64,000 bases of DNA from Ensifer sp. LC11 (GTDB lineage Bacteria > Pseudomonadota > Alphaproteobacteria > Rhizobiales > Rhizobiaceae). The position numbers and the translations under genes were made by a program. The stretch lies in contig NZ_MBSO01000023.1 of assembly GCF_001695835.1 (NCBI RefSeq), positions 62,001-126,000 of the forward strand, read 5' to 3'. This document shows, piece after piece, positions 7,410 through 18,918 of this stretch (its first letter is position 1; each line of letters opens with the position of its first letter). The notes under the pieces are model-generated. The model did not search any database, was not told the DNA's origin, and saw only the letters and a list, made by a program, of their open reading frames with translations.

Positions 7410-9395
7410 TCACACCGCCCAGCACGAGCAACCAAGCGCACCGAAGAAGCCCTTGAGGTCGGCAATCGGCAGGCGCGACGTCCAGGCGCCGGCATGGTCA
7501 TGACCATGCACACCGCAGTTGCTGGCGCAGCCGCACGAGGTGATCGCGGTGCGTCGGAGAGAGTTCTTGCCGGCGCCATCCGGTTCGCCCCAGGCGGCAT
7601 AGCCGCCGAAGGTCCGGACCGGCGACCAGTCGGGCATTGCCGGCGGCACCGGGTTTTCATCGTAGGAGACGAAATCGCCGGCCGCATAGACGATCTTGCC
7701 GCCGACCATCGTCAGTTCCGATGTCAGGAACGAGATCTCGTCCTCGGCGCAGTTGAAGTAATCCTTGTTCGGCACGATCAGGTCGGCGAACTGCCCTTTC
7801 TCGATCCGCCCCTTCCTGCCCTCCTCGTTGGAGAACCACTGCACCTTCTCGGTCCACATCCTGAGCGCCGTTTCACGATCAAGGCAGTTAGCGCGCGGGT
7901 AGAGTTGCATGCCGCCGACGGTCTTGCCGGTCATCATCCAGGAGAGCGAGACCCAGGGATTGTAGGAGGCGACGCGCGTCGCATCGGTGCCCGCCGAAAC
8001 ATTGACGCCCTTCGCCAGCATCTTCGCCACCGGTGGGGTGGCTTCCGCTGCGCCATGGCCGTAGCGCTCGACGAAATATTCGCCTTGATAGGCCATGCGG
8101 TGCTGGACGGCGATGCCGCCGCCGAGTGCTGCGATCCGGTCGATCGAGCGGTCGGAGATCGTCTCGGCATGATCGAAGAACCAGTTGATGCCCGAGAGTG
8201 GAACATCCTTGTTGACCATCTCGAAGACGTCGAGCGCACGGCTAATCGTCTCGTCGTAAGTGGCGTGCATACGCCAGGGCCAGCGGTTCTCGGCGAGAAT
8301 CCGGACGACCTCTTCGAGCTCGCCTTCCATCTCCGGCGGCATGTCCGGGCGCGGCTCGCGAAAATCCTCGAAGTCGGCGGCCGAAAACACCAGCATCTCG
8401 CCGGCGCCATTGTGACGGAAGTAGTCGGTGCCCTGCTTGTATTTCACCGAGGACGTCCACTTCAGGAAGTCCTCCTTCTCCTCTTTCGGCTTCTGGGTGA
8501 ACAGATTGTAGGCGAGCCTGACGGTCATCTGACCTTCGTCAGCCAGCTTCTGGATCACGGCGTAGTCATCCGGATAGTTCTGGAAACCGCCGCCGGCGTC
8601 GATGACGCTCGTGACGCCCAGCCGGTTGAGCTCGCGCATGAAGTGGCGGGTCGAGCTGACCTGGTAGTCGAAGGGAAGCTTCGGCCCCTTGGCAAGCGTC
8701 GAATAGAGGATGCCGGCATTCGGCTTGGCAAGCAGCAGCCCGGTCGGGTTGCCGTTGGCATCGCGGGTGATCTCGCCGCCGGGCGGGTTGGGCGTGTCCC
8801 TGGTATAGCCGACAGCGCGCAGTGCGGCGGCGTTGAGCAAAGCCCGGTCATAGAGATGAAGCAGGAACACCGGCGTATCCGGCGCAACGGCGTTGATCTC
8901 GTCGATCGTCGGCAGCCGCTTTTCGGCGAACTGGTGCTCGGTGAAACCGCCGACGACCCGCACCCACTGTGGTGCCGGCGTGACCGCAACCTGCCGCTTC
9001 AACATGTCCATCGCATCGGCGAGCGAGCGCACCCCGTCCCATCGCAGTTCCATGTTGTAGTTAAGACCGCCGCGCACGACGTGGGTATGGTTGTCGTTGA
9101 GCCCGGGCAGCACGCGTTTGCCCTTGAGATCGATGACTTTCGTAGCGGACCCGGCCAGCGCCATGATCGCTCTGTCGTCGCCGACAGCGAGGATCAGGCC
9201 GTCCTTGATGGCGATGGCAGTCGCTGCCGGATTGGCGCGGTCAAGTGTCGTGACAAGGCCGTTGTGGAGGATCAGGTCTGGCGTCATCGAAGTGTCTCCG
9301 GTCGATTGAGCGCCGGCGGGGCGTGCCGACGAAAAGAGAGCGGGCAGCGCCAGCGACGAGGCTGCACCAAGAAACGAGCGTCGCGTCGGCATCAT
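7410..9395 (-). CDS. Tat-exported amidohydrolase, YtcJ-like
   Basis: A 661-residue metal-dependent hydrolase of the YtcJ/LAF3 branch (amidohydrolase_3). A twin-arginine signal is visible at residues 5-30 (RRSFLG, then a hydrophobic stretch and AGA). The metal-binding HTH motif of strand 1 is at His103/His105, FFDHAE supplies a later His, and AGTDAT a catalytic Asp. After the barrel comes an unusual tail (about 618-661) with five cysteines (621, 623, 627, 656, 658) and HGHDH, which could bind a metal or carry disulfides. It would act in the periplasm on an amide or cyclic amide; the substrate is unknown. It overlaps the XapX gene by four bases. Confidence 0.88.
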   Translation of the reverse strand: MMPTRRSFLGAASSLALPALFSSARPAGAQSTGDTSMTPDLILHNGLVTTLDRANPAATAIAIKDGLILAVGDDRAIMALAGSATKVIDLKGKRVLPGLNDNHTHVVRGGLNYNMELRWDGVRSLADAMDMLKRQVAVTPAPQWVRVVGGFTEHQFAEKRLPTIDEINAVAPDTPVFLLHLYDRALLNAAALRAVGYTRDTPNPPGGEITRDANGNPTGLLLAKPNAGILYSTLAKGPKLPFDYQVSSTRHFMRELNRLGVTSVIDAGGGFQNYPDDYAVIQKLADEGQMTVRLAYNLFTQKPKEEKEDFLKWTSSVKYKQGTDYFRHNGAGEMLVFSAADFEDFREPRPDMPPEMEGELEEVVRILAENRWPWRMHATYDETISRALDVFEMVNKDVPLSGINWFFDHAETISDRSIDRIAALGGGIAVQHRMAYQGEYFVERYGHGAAEATPPVAKMLAKGVNVSAGTDATRVASYNPWVSLSWMMTGKTVGGMQLYPRANCLDRETALRMWTEKVQWFSNEEGRKGRIEKGQFADLIVPNKDYFNCAEDEISFLTSELTMVGGKIVYAAGDFVSYDENPVPPAMPDWSPVRTFGGYAAWGEPDGAGKNSLRRTAITSCGCASNCGVHGHDHAGAWTSRLPIADLKGFFGALGCSCWAV

Positions 9396-9682
9396 CCGGC
9401 CCTTTCATCGGTGGTGGCTGCATTCTTCGCCTTGCCGGCGGTGGCCGGCCCGCGGGGAAGATGGCCGAACATGTGCGGCATGCATTGCCGGTTGAACCAG
9501 CTCAGATTGATCGGCTCGCCGGACAGGACACGCTTGGCCAGCGGAACCGATTGCTCCCCGACGAGGATGCCGAGCAGCCCAATGAGCGCGATGACGGGCG
9601 GCGCCGGCGAGCGGACATTGAGCAGCGCGTAGATGACGCCGACGAGAAGCCCGGCTCCGAGCGAGAGAAGATACATCTTCAT
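9392..9682 (-). CDS. XapX (DUF1427) small membrane protein
   Basis: A 96-residue protein: two hydrophobic helices (about 3-20 and 28-45), then a short hydrophilic tail with WFNRQCMPHMFGHLP. This matches XapX proteins, which are repeatedly found next to YtcJ-like amidohydrolases. The function is unknown. The start at 9682 is preferred because GAAGGAG lies just upstream; an ATG five codons earlier overlaps that site. It is the first gene of the five-gene operon and overlaps the amidohydrolase start (ATGA). Confidence 0.8.
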   Translation of the reverse strand: MKMYLLSLGAGLLVGVIYALLNVRSPAPPVIALIGLLGILVGEQSVPLAKRVLSGEPINLSWFNRQCMPHMFGHLPRGPATAGKAKNAATTDERAG

Positions 9683-9745
9683 CGCCAACTCCTTCACGGA
9701 TGAGGTTGCCGCCCCGGCCGCATCGGCACGGCCAGAGCGTTACTC

Positions 9746-9844
9746 TAGAGCATCCCGCTCTCAAGTGGGTCCACGTAAGGCGGAAAGATGCTCTAGAATC
9801 AAAGTGCTAGAGCGTCCTTGGTGCGTTCATATGAAGGCGCTCCA
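9746..9844 (-). repeat. RIME-like intergenic mosaic repeat, copy B
   Basis: An inverted copy of the repeat at 4208, about 99 bases long, with both modules and the link present. Module 1 is decayed: the inner palindrome reads GTGCGTTCATATGAAGGCGC instead of being perfect. It lies between the isochorismatase-family gene and the XapX gene, both on the minus strand, so it would be transcribed if these form one mRNA. Confidence 0.78.
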
Positions 9845-9862
9845 GGGCGCATCAGCCCTGTG

Positions 9863-10513
9863 TCAGTGCCCCTCGGATGCCCCGAACATCGACTTGGCGT
9901 AGATGATGCCAAGACCGTACGAGCCACCGAACTTCTTGGCGATGCCGGTGGTCATGTCGTAGGTCTCCGCGCGGGCCCAGTCGCGCTGCAGCTCAAGCAT
10001 GTATTGCAGCGAGGTCATCGGTCGCACGCCCGCTTGCACCATGCGGTCCATGGCGCGCTCATGCGCCTCGTCGGAAACGTCGCCGCAGGCGTCGGCGATG
10101 ACGTAGACCTCAAAGCCCTGGTCCAGCGCCGAGAGCGTCGGGCCGACGATGCAAACCGAGGTCCAGAGGCCGCACATGACAAGACGCTTCTTGCCGATGC
10201 GGTTGACCTCGTCGATGACCGCCGCGTCCTCCCAGGTGTTCATCGAGGTACGGTCGAGCAGCTTCTGGCCCGGAAAGGCGTCAGTGATCTCGGAGAACAT
10301 CGGACCGGAAAACGTCTTCTCGGCAACGGTCGTAAGAATGGTCGAGACGCCGAAGCCTGCGGCCGCATGGGCGACCAGCGCCGCGTTGTTGCGCAGCAGA
10401 ACCGCGTCGATCGACTTCGTCGCAAAGGACATCTGCGACTGGAAGTCGATCATGATCAGGGTGTGGTCGTTGGGTGATACGAGGAGTTTGCCGGGGGTCG
10501 CTGTCGCAGACAT
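9863..10513 (-). CDS. Isochorismatase-family cysteine hydrolase, YcaC-like
   Basis: A 216-residue single-domain protein. Asp23 (MIDFQ) and Cys121 (MCGLWTSVC) match the Asp and Cys of the family's catalytic triad, with a Lys near 84 the likely third member. Length and the TSMNTWED segment resemble YcaC-type hydrolases, which cleave amides or act on unknown small substrates. No signal peptide. AAGAGG precedes the start. It lies just upstream of the amidohydrolase operon, separated by repeat copy B, and downstream of three AraC genes, so it may belong to the same degradative unit. Confidence 0.87.
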   Translation of the reverse strand: MSATATPGKLLVSPNDHTLIMIDFQSQMSFATKSIDAVLLRNNAALVAHAAAGFGVSTILTTVAEKTFSGPMFSEITDAFPGQKLLDRTSMNTWEDAAVIDEVNRIGKKRLVMCGLWTSVCIVGPTLSALDQGFEVYVIADACGDVSDEAHERAMDRMVQAGVRPMTSLQYMLELQRDWARAETYDMTTGIAKKFGGSYGLGIIYAKSMFGASEGH

Positions 10514-10716
10514 GGTCGTGACCTCTTTCTGTTGAAAACTGAACTCCGATTGGAGAGCGCCAACTATGCCGCCGACGGCCGTCGCGTTCTTGTCGCCAAA
10601 GGTGGATTTTTGAAAATTTCGCTCGCCATGCCGCTGACGCCGGTGGATCGCTATCGAGCGCCAGCTTCCTTACGAAGCGCCCCTGTGCATGGGGCAATCG
10701 GCCGGCAGATCGGCGG

Positions 10717-11619
10717 CTACCGGCTCCGGCGCCAGACGCGTGGCGTGGTTCCGACCGCCTGTACAAAGGCGCGTGTAAAGTGACTTTGGTCCGAGAAGCC
10801 ACAGGCCGTGGCGATCTCGCTCAGAGGCGTCTGGGAGAAATGCAGCAGATGCTTGGCCTTTTCGATCCTCTGCTGCAGCAGCCAACGATAGGGCGTGCTG
10901 CCCATGGTCTCCCGGAATGCGCGCAAAAAGGTTGCCTGAGATAGATTGCAGGCGACCGCCAGTTCCTCGACGGTCAGCTCGCCGTCCAGGCGGCTCTGGA
11001 CGAGATCGCGGATCCTTGCCTGGCAGCGCTGCGAAAGTCGCCTGCCTCCAGAAGGCGTACCGCCGCGGCCATTGCCGTATTGCCGCACCACGTGCACGCC
11101 AATCGCCACCGAGAGCTGATCGACGAAGAGCGCGCTGCGATCGGTGCGTCCATCTACGGTCGCAAACAGGGCACCGAGCATGCCGCCGAGAACCGGATCG
11201 GGCGAACCGGCGAGCGAACGCAGTTCACTGACGCCGGCGAGATCTGCGGCATCCGCGATGCGCTCGAGCGCGCCGTGACCGATTTCAAGCAGGGCGAAAT
11301 CGAACGAACCGCTCAAATCCGCCTTGTAGTCGTCCGCGAAACTTCTGACATAGATGGAGTTTGGGCCAAATTCCTGGATCGTCGAATGGTGCTCCTGGAA
11401 CACCCTCCGGTCATGGCCGCCCGCAAGCGACAGGCCGATCAGGTAGCCACGCCCGTTGCCAGGGGTGGTCACCCTGCCCGGGGGGCCGGCGGCCGACTTC
11501 TTGCGGTAAAGGAGCATGTCGCGACCTTCGATCATCCGGTCGTCGTCGAGTTGATCACGGGAGCAGCCTAGGCTATCGCGCGGCGGCGCGGCCGCTGACG
11601 TTGCAATGGTCCCCGTCAT
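10717..11619 (-). CDS. AraC-family regulator 1
   Basis: A 300-residue protein. The C-terminal ~100 residues hold two helix-turn-helix motifs typical of AraC/XylS (LTVEELAVACNLSQATFLRAF, then LSEIATACGFSDQSHFTRAF), ending in PRVWRRSR. The N-terminal 190 residues are a divergent ligand/dimerisation domain. The start at 11619 follows GGAGCGAGAG; an earlier ATG 19 codons upstream is possible. It lies 200 bases upstream of the isochorismatase-family gene on the same strand, which makes that gene its likely target. Its inducer is unknown. Confidence 0.88.
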   Translation of the reverse strand: MTGTIATSAAAPPRDSLGCSRDQLDDDRMIEGRDMLLYRKKSAAGPPGRVTTPGNGRGYLIGLSLAGGHDRRVFQEHHSTIQEFGPNSIYVRSFADDYKADLSGSFDFALLEIGHGALERIADAADLAGVSELRSLAGSPDPVLGGMLGALFATVDGRTDRSALFVDQLSVAIGVHVVRQYGNGRGGTPSGGRRLSQRCQARIRDLVQSRLDGELTVEELAVACNLSQATFLRAFRETMGSTPYRWLLQQRIEKAKHLLHFSQTPLSEIATACGFSDQSHFTRAFVQAVGTTPRVWRRSR

Positions 11620-11853
11620 CGCTCTCGCTCCCGCAGGCACCAGCACCCGGGCGCCAAGAGCCGCATAGGACGGCACCGGTTCGAGACAACGGCAACGCCT
11701 GGATCGCGGTTCGGGTGGGAGGCCTCAATACAATCCATCTCAGGCTCGGCAAATTATCGACAAGGAACCATGATCGCCCCAGCCGCAACGGCATTCTTGC
11801 ACGTTTGTCACCCGTTTTGAACAAAACGCATGAGGGCGCGCCCTCTTTCAACA

Positions 11854-12762
11854 CTATTCCGGAAGCCCCTCGACGGGCACACTGAGTGTCCTGTTCTTTT
11901 TCCTGAACCGCGCCGGCGTCTCGCCGGCATAGCTCGTGAAAACCCGCGTCATATGGCTTTGATCGGCAAAGCCGCATTGAATCGCGATCTCGGCGAGGGG
12001 CGCGCCCTGCAACAGGCACTCCTTGACCCTGGCGACGCGATACTCGGCCAACCATCTGGAAGGCGTACGCCCGAAGCTTTCCTTGAAAGCCTTGTTGAAA
12101 TAGCTGCGCGACAGCTCGCATTGAGTGGCCAGATCGCCGACCGAGAAGGATATGTTGAAGTGCGCGACCAGAAACTCGGTCGCCAGCCTCTCCTGCCACG
12201 GGGCAAGCGTACCTTTCTTGTCGACAGGAAAATGCAGCCCGCCATAGGTCTGGCTGAGATGGGCAAGTGCCGCAAGGTTGATCTGTTCGACGAAAAGCAG
12301 GTTGGCAACGTCAGGCTCGTCGAGTGACGGCAGCAGGGCCTGGGCAAGGCCGAACATGACGGGATCGGCGTGTCCCTGCACAGATGCAAGCGCCACGTAT
12401 TCTCTGCGTCCCGCCTGCTCTGCGAAGGCCCGCATAGAGGCAAAGGGGATGTGAAAACGAACGTTGTCGAAGGGGGAAAGATGGTGGCACTGCCACTGGT
12501 CGCGAAGATCGGTGATCGCGAGTGATGCCTTCCGATGGCCTCCCTCGAAGACGAGCTCGCCGCGCCGCCACAGCCGATGGGACTCGAAATCACGCATTTG
12601 GACAATGACGTTGAAGGCATCGGCCACCGGCAGCGCCGGGGCGCGCTGCAAGTCGAAGCGATCCGAAAAGGTTCTCGTGACGGTGATGCCCCCCGCGCCG
12701 ATCGTTTTGACCGTGGGGCGCGAGATCTGGTTCTCCGCGTTCAATCGCTCATGCAAGGCCAT
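11854..12762 (-). CDS. AraC-family regulator 2
   Basis: A 302-residue protein with a C-terminal AraC double HTH (SVGDLATQCELSRSYFNKAF and LAEIAIQCGFADQSHMTRVF). The N-terminal domain contains the PFDNVRFHIPFASMRAF segment, which is shared in pattern with regulator 3 (LDSLAFHLPRALFREV), so these two look paralogous. GGGGGGCTC precedes the ATG. It is the middle one of three AraC genes on the same strand, separated from its neighbours by 234 and 125 bases, so each probably has its own promoter. Confidence 0.87.
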   Translation of the reverse strand: MALHERLNAENQISRPTVKTIGAGGITVTRTFSDRFDLQRAPALPVADAFNVIVQMRDFESHRLWRRGELVFEGGHRKASLAITDLRDQWQCHHLSPFDNVRFHIPFASMRAFAEQAGRREYVALASVQGHADPVMFGLAQALLPSLDEPDVANLLFVEQINLAALAHLSQTYGGLHFPVDKKGTLAPWQERLATEFLVAHFNISFSVGDLATQCELSRSYFNKAFKESFGRTPSRWLAEYRVARVKECLLQGAPLAEIAIQCGFADQSHMTRVFTSYAGETPARFRKKNRTLSVPVEGLPE

Positions 12763-12887
12763 TGGTCAGAGCCCCCCGATTTACAGCGCCCGTCGTAGCG
12801 GCGCCGAGGATGCTACAACGGTTGGCAGCCGCGATACAGGGCATTGTCCCGACGCGGCTCACAGTTTCGTGGATCCGTGTGACATCA

Positions 12888-13778
12888 TCATTGCAGCCAG
12901 CGTCGGCGCCAGACAGAGGGGATAACCCCGGTTGTCTCGCAAAACGCCTCGATGAAGCCTGCTTCGTCCGCAAAGCCGCACCGCGCCGCAATGTCGGCAA
13001 GCGATCCGCCATCATCGATCAGATAGCGCTTGGCCCGTCCGATCCGGTACCGCATCAACCATTGCTGCGGCGTTTGCCCCGTCACGGACGCGAAGCGCTC
13101 AACAAAGTCTCTCTCCGGCAAGTTCGTCGCGGCGGCTGCGGCGGTGAGAGAGAAAGCCTCGTTCCAGTGCTCGATCATAAAATCCTTGGCCGCCTTTTCC
13201 TGCCATACGGAAAGCGTAGGGTGGCCAGCCGCTGCTGGCCGATCAGGGTAGGAATGCAGGAGGTGGGCGCAGATGGCGACAGCGATATGCTGGAGAACCG
13301 GACCGGGTTCGCTGCCATTCTTGCCGAAGTGCGGAAGCAGCGCCTGCGCGAGGTTCAACATGACGTCGTCAGTTTCGCCGCGACGGCAGCGCAGACCGGC
13401 GGCGCGCGGGGCGTGTGAAAACTCGGCCACTTCGCGAAACAGCGCCCGCGGCAGATGGAAGGCAAGCGAATCAAGATCGCTGACCAGTCGAACGCTCGCC
13501 CCGTAGGCGAGATCGACAAGGCAGATCGAACCCTGCCTGTACTGCTGGATCTCGCCATCGCGACCATCAGGCGCCACATCGCAATGCATGACATCCTTGA
13601 AGTAGAACATCAGAAAATAGGCGTCGTCCGCCGGCAGGGACACGAGCCGGTCCAACGCCCCACCGAGCCGGCACTGCAGGCGCGTGACAGAGAAGCGTGC
13701 GTCGCGCACAGGGCGCGCCGCAAGAAACGGAGCATTTGGTTCGCCGAAGCACGCTCCAACACCAGTTGCCTCTGTCAT
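12888..13778 (-). CDS. AraC-family regulator 3
   Basis: A 296-residue protein with a C-terminal AraC DNA-binding domain (LTAAAAATNLPERDFVERF and LADIAARCGFADEAGFIEAF). The first HTH is less canonical than in regulators 1 and 2. The N-terminal half resembles that of regulator 2. The start at 13778 has GAGGACAG about nine bases upstream; in-frame codons before it look non-coding. A perfect 7-base inverted repeat lies 125 bases upstream and could be an operator. Confidence 0.85.
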   Translation of the reverse strand: MTEATGVGACFGEPNAPFLAARPVRDARFSVTRLQCRLGGALDRLVSLPADDAYFLMFYFKDVMHCDVAPDGRDGEIQQYRQGSICLVDLAYGASVRLVSDLDSLAFHLPRALFREVAEFSHAPRAAGLRCRRGETDDVMLNLAQALLPHFGKNGSEPGPVLQHIAVAICAHLLHSYPDRPAAAGHPTLSVWQEKAAKDFMIEHWNEAFSLTAAAAATNLPERDFVERFASVTGQTPQQWLMRYRIGRAKRYLIDDGGSLADIAARCGFADEAGFIEAFCETTGVIPSVWRRRWLQ

Positions 13779-13902
13779 TGCCTGTCTGTCCTCGCCTCTG
13801 GGCGATGGCGTTCGTTGCTCGCGGACCGCTGTGGAAACGGTGCGGGCGCATTGCGGACGTAACATGCGGGCAGCGACCGACAATTTCTTGTATCGATTGC
13901 TC

Positions 13903-13920
13903 ACATTTGGCCGCAAATGT
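13903..13920. promoter_or_regulatory. Inverted repeat upstream of AraC regulator 3
   Basis: ACATTTG-GCCG-CAAATGT is a perfect 7-base inverted repeat, 125 bases before the AraC gene start, in an A/T-rich patch. Position and symmetry fit a dimeric regulator's operator; the binding protein is unknown. Confidence 0.35.
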
Positions 13921-14007
13921 CTCTGTTTTGAGCGGCAGCCTGCCAGCACACCTGGACGGTGAAGCGCCGCTTGGCGCTGCATTGTTTCAAAAAGCCTGGA
14001 GATGCAG

Positions 14008-14063
14008 CCGCCACTGCTCTCGGATATCGATAGTGGCGGGCCACGCCTACCGACGGGCCCGCC
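14008..14063 (-). terminator. Overlapping hairpins downstream of the AsmA-like gene
   Basis: Two perfect 8-base stems share bases: CCGCCACT (14008-14015) pairs with AGTGGCGG (14032-14039), while GGCGGGCC (14035-14042) pairs with GGCCCGCC (14056-14063). Only one can form at a time. They lie 8 to 63 bases beyond the minus-strand stop at 14071. No T-run follows on the minus strand, so this may be an RNA-stabilising 3' structure rather than a classic terminator. Confidence 0.4.
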
Positions 14064-14070
14064 TCATTTT

Positions 14071-16248
14071 TTACTGTGCGGTCGCTTCAAGGTCGACCTT
14101 GTCGAGGAGAAGCGCCGGGTTTTCGGCAGCCCCGATCAGTTCGAGCGCGCCGACACCTGCGGGTTCCTTGGCCTTGACCGTCAAAGTGAAGGTGCCGGGC
14201 TTGCTGATGAACTGTGTCAGCGCGGTTGCTGCTTCCTGCAGCTTCGGCTGGGTCGCGGCGAGATGCTGCACGCCGGCACTCGTCATCAGCACGAGCAGGC
14301 CGCGAACGCTATCCTCGGTCATGTGGTTGTCCTCGGCGTAGAGCTTGATGCCCTTGGCGAGGATCCCCTTGTCTTCCAGCGTGACTTTCGCCTCCCGCGC
14401 GGTCAGGCCGAAAAGCCCCATCTGCGCGGCGTTCAGATCACCGGAGAAGAAGTCCTTCGAGACGCCCCCCATCAGGCCCGAGAAGGCGAAGCTACCCATG
14501 TCCTTACCATCAAGCGAAATGTCCTTGATGACGAGGTTCTCGTTCGACTCGTCCCAGGAAAGCTCGACATTGGAAGAGAAAACCAGCTTGTCGAGACCGA
14601 TCTTGCGCAGCGTCTTGAAGCTCTCTTCCTGCGTGTCCGCAGGGATAGGCACACTGAGATCGCGGTAGCTGACGCGAACATCGGTCGGGATGCCGTTGCG
14701 CGGCTTGGTCAGCGCCAATTCGTAAGTGTCGAGCGTGAAGCGAACGCGTTCCGGAACGGAAGGCACCGCAGCCTGTTCCGCCGGTGCTTCGGCCATCGGA
14801 TCTTCCGCGGCATCGCCGGGGATCTCCGTCTCGCTCGCAGCATCGCCATCGGTCGGCTCCTCCGGCGCAGGTTCGACGCCGACCGACGGATCGGCTTCGC
14901 TTTCGGTCGCGCTCTGGTCATCTGCGCCGATTGCGCTGTCGGTCACGCTTGCCGGATCGGTGCCGGGCATGTCCACGTCCAGCCCCGCCATCCGGATCGT
15001 GCCGAATTCGGGCATCAGCGTGGTGTAGGGGAAGCTTTCGAACTCTTCCTCCTTCAGGCCCGCGAGCTTCGTCAGCGCCTCCATGGTCGGAGCCCAGGAG
15101 AAGCCCTTGATGCTTGCTTCGGCAACCTTGAAATAGTCGGCGCCCTCGCCTGCCGAAACGCCGTTCATGGTGCCGTCAAAGCTGCGGCCGTCGAGCTCAA
15201 ACGCCATCTTGTCGACGGCGAGCTTCACCATCTTGCCCTCGTCGCTGCCCTGCTCCGGCACTTCCATCTTGAGGCCGATCAGTTCCATGTCGCCCTTGGC
15301 CAGCATGTCGACGAGCGAAAGCACGCGCTTGAAGAACACCTGGCGCTCGGCCGGCGGCAGCGCCTCGATGTCGGTGACCGATTCCAACTGCTTCAGTGTG
15401 TCGAGAAGCGGTTCGGCCGGCATGCGGACGCTAAGGCCGCTGCTGCGCACCTCGTCGTAGCCAAAGCGCGACTTGCTGTCGGAAAATGCGAGATTTTTCA
15501 CCGAGAGCGGACCATAGAGCAGCTTCGGCTCCTTGTCTTCGGGGCCCGCCTTTTCCGTGTAGATGCGCGCCATGTAGGCCGCGTCGAAGTTCTCCCCGGT
15601 CACGGCACCCATCGTGCCATCAAGCTTTTCCCGCCTGGTGGCACCTTCGCCATCGGGAACATCCATGGCAAAGGCGAAAGTGGCACCGCTTGCCGAATAG
15701 CGGGCAACGCGACCGCCAGCGATATCCTCGAGCGCGACGTCCTTGTAGACGGTCTTCTGTTCCGACCCGGCGACGTTTTGCGTGACGGCAACCTCGGGCG
15801 CGGAAACCCGCTTTGCGGCAAAGCGTTCGATGCGTTTCAGCAGGTCCGCCTTGTCGCCGCTTGCCGCATGACCGGCGGCAAAGAAGTCCGGCTCTTCAAG
15901 CGTCGCCTGCGGCATGGAAAGCTTGACGGCCTTCAGATCGAGATCGAGCCCCTTCACCTCGAGCTTGCCGCTCAGGGAGAAAATCTTGGGGCGCCCGTCG
16001 ATTGCCGCGATGCGCGCACTGACGCCGTCGGCGAAGGGCAGCGTCACGTCGCGAAGATGGATGCGACCGAGGAAATCGGCCTCGACGGAGCCTGCCTTGC
16101 CGCCGCGCTCGGCGATGAAGGTGCCGACCGCCTTTTCGAGCATGAACTTGCCGCCGACGACACCCGTCGCCGCTATTGCGACTACGGCCACGGCCGCCCA
16201 AAGCGCCTTGCGACGGCCACCGCCGGTTCTCGTTTCTGCCTGCGCCAC
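14071..16248 (-). CDS. AsmA-like envelope protein, uncharacterised
   Basis: A 725-residue protein with one N-terminal membrane segment (about 14-33) after a short basic stretch, then a long periplasmic-type chain of alternating beta strands (DFLGRIHLRDVTLPFADG, KLEVKGLDLDLKAVKL), a pattern resembling AsmA/TamB-like proteins. An acidic low-complexity linker rich in Glu, Asp, Ala and Pro lies at about 430-500 and divides the chain into two similar halves. A GTG start at 16248 is used because AAAGGAC precedes it and the protein begins just before the anchor. It is monocistronic and divergent from katG. Similar proteins are common in Rhizobiaceae; the function is unknown, perhaps lipid or envelope homeostasis. 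Confidence 0.65.
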   Translation of the reverse strand: MAQAETRTGGGRRKALWAAVAVVAIAATGVVGGKFMLEKAVGTFIAERGGKAGSVEADFLGRIHLRDVTLPFADGVSARIAAIDGRPKIFSLSGKLEVKGLDLDLKAVKLSMPQATLEEPDFFAAGHAASGDKADLLKRIERFAAKRVSAPEVAVTQNVAGSEQKTVYKDVALEDIAGGRVARYSASGATFAFAMDVPDGEGATRREKLDGTMGAVTGENFDAAYMARIYTEKAGPEDKEPKLLYGPLSVKNLAFSDSKSRFGYDEVRSSGLSVRMPAEPLLDTLKQLESVTDIEALPPAERQVFFKRVLSLVDMLAKGDMELIGLKMEVPEQGSDEGKMVKLAVDKMAFELDGRSFDGTMNGVSAGEGADYFKVAEASIKGFSWAPTMEALTKLAGLKEEEFESFPYTTLMPEFGTIRMAGLDVDMPGTDPASVTDSAIGADDQSATESEADPSVGVEPAPEEPTDGDAASETEIPGDAAEDPMAEAPAEQAAVPSVPERVRFTLDTYELALTKPRNGIPTDVRVSYRDLSVPIPADTQEESFKTLRKIGLDKLVFSSNVELSWDESNENLVIKDISLDGKDMGSFAFSGLMGGVSKDFFSGDLNAAQMGLFGLTAREAKVTLEDKGILAKGIKLYAEDNHMTEDSVRGLLVLMTSAGVQHLAATQPKLQEAATALTQFISKPGTFTLTVKAKEPAGVGALELIGAAENPALLLDKVDLEATAQ

Positions 16249-18893
<2,645 letters not shown>

Positions 18894-18918
18894 GGCCGCA
18901 GCGCACCGACACAGACGA

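Noticed and set aside
7494-9632. A 712-residue plus-strand frame opposite the amidohydrolase
   Set aside because: Antisense shadow; the minus strand has the Tat signal, metal motifs and coupled neighbours.
11832-11845. Palindrome GAGGGCGCGCCCTC near the end of AraC regulator 2
   Set aside because: It has no loop and no T-run on the minus strand, and it is G/C-rich enough to arise by chance, so no terminator is called.
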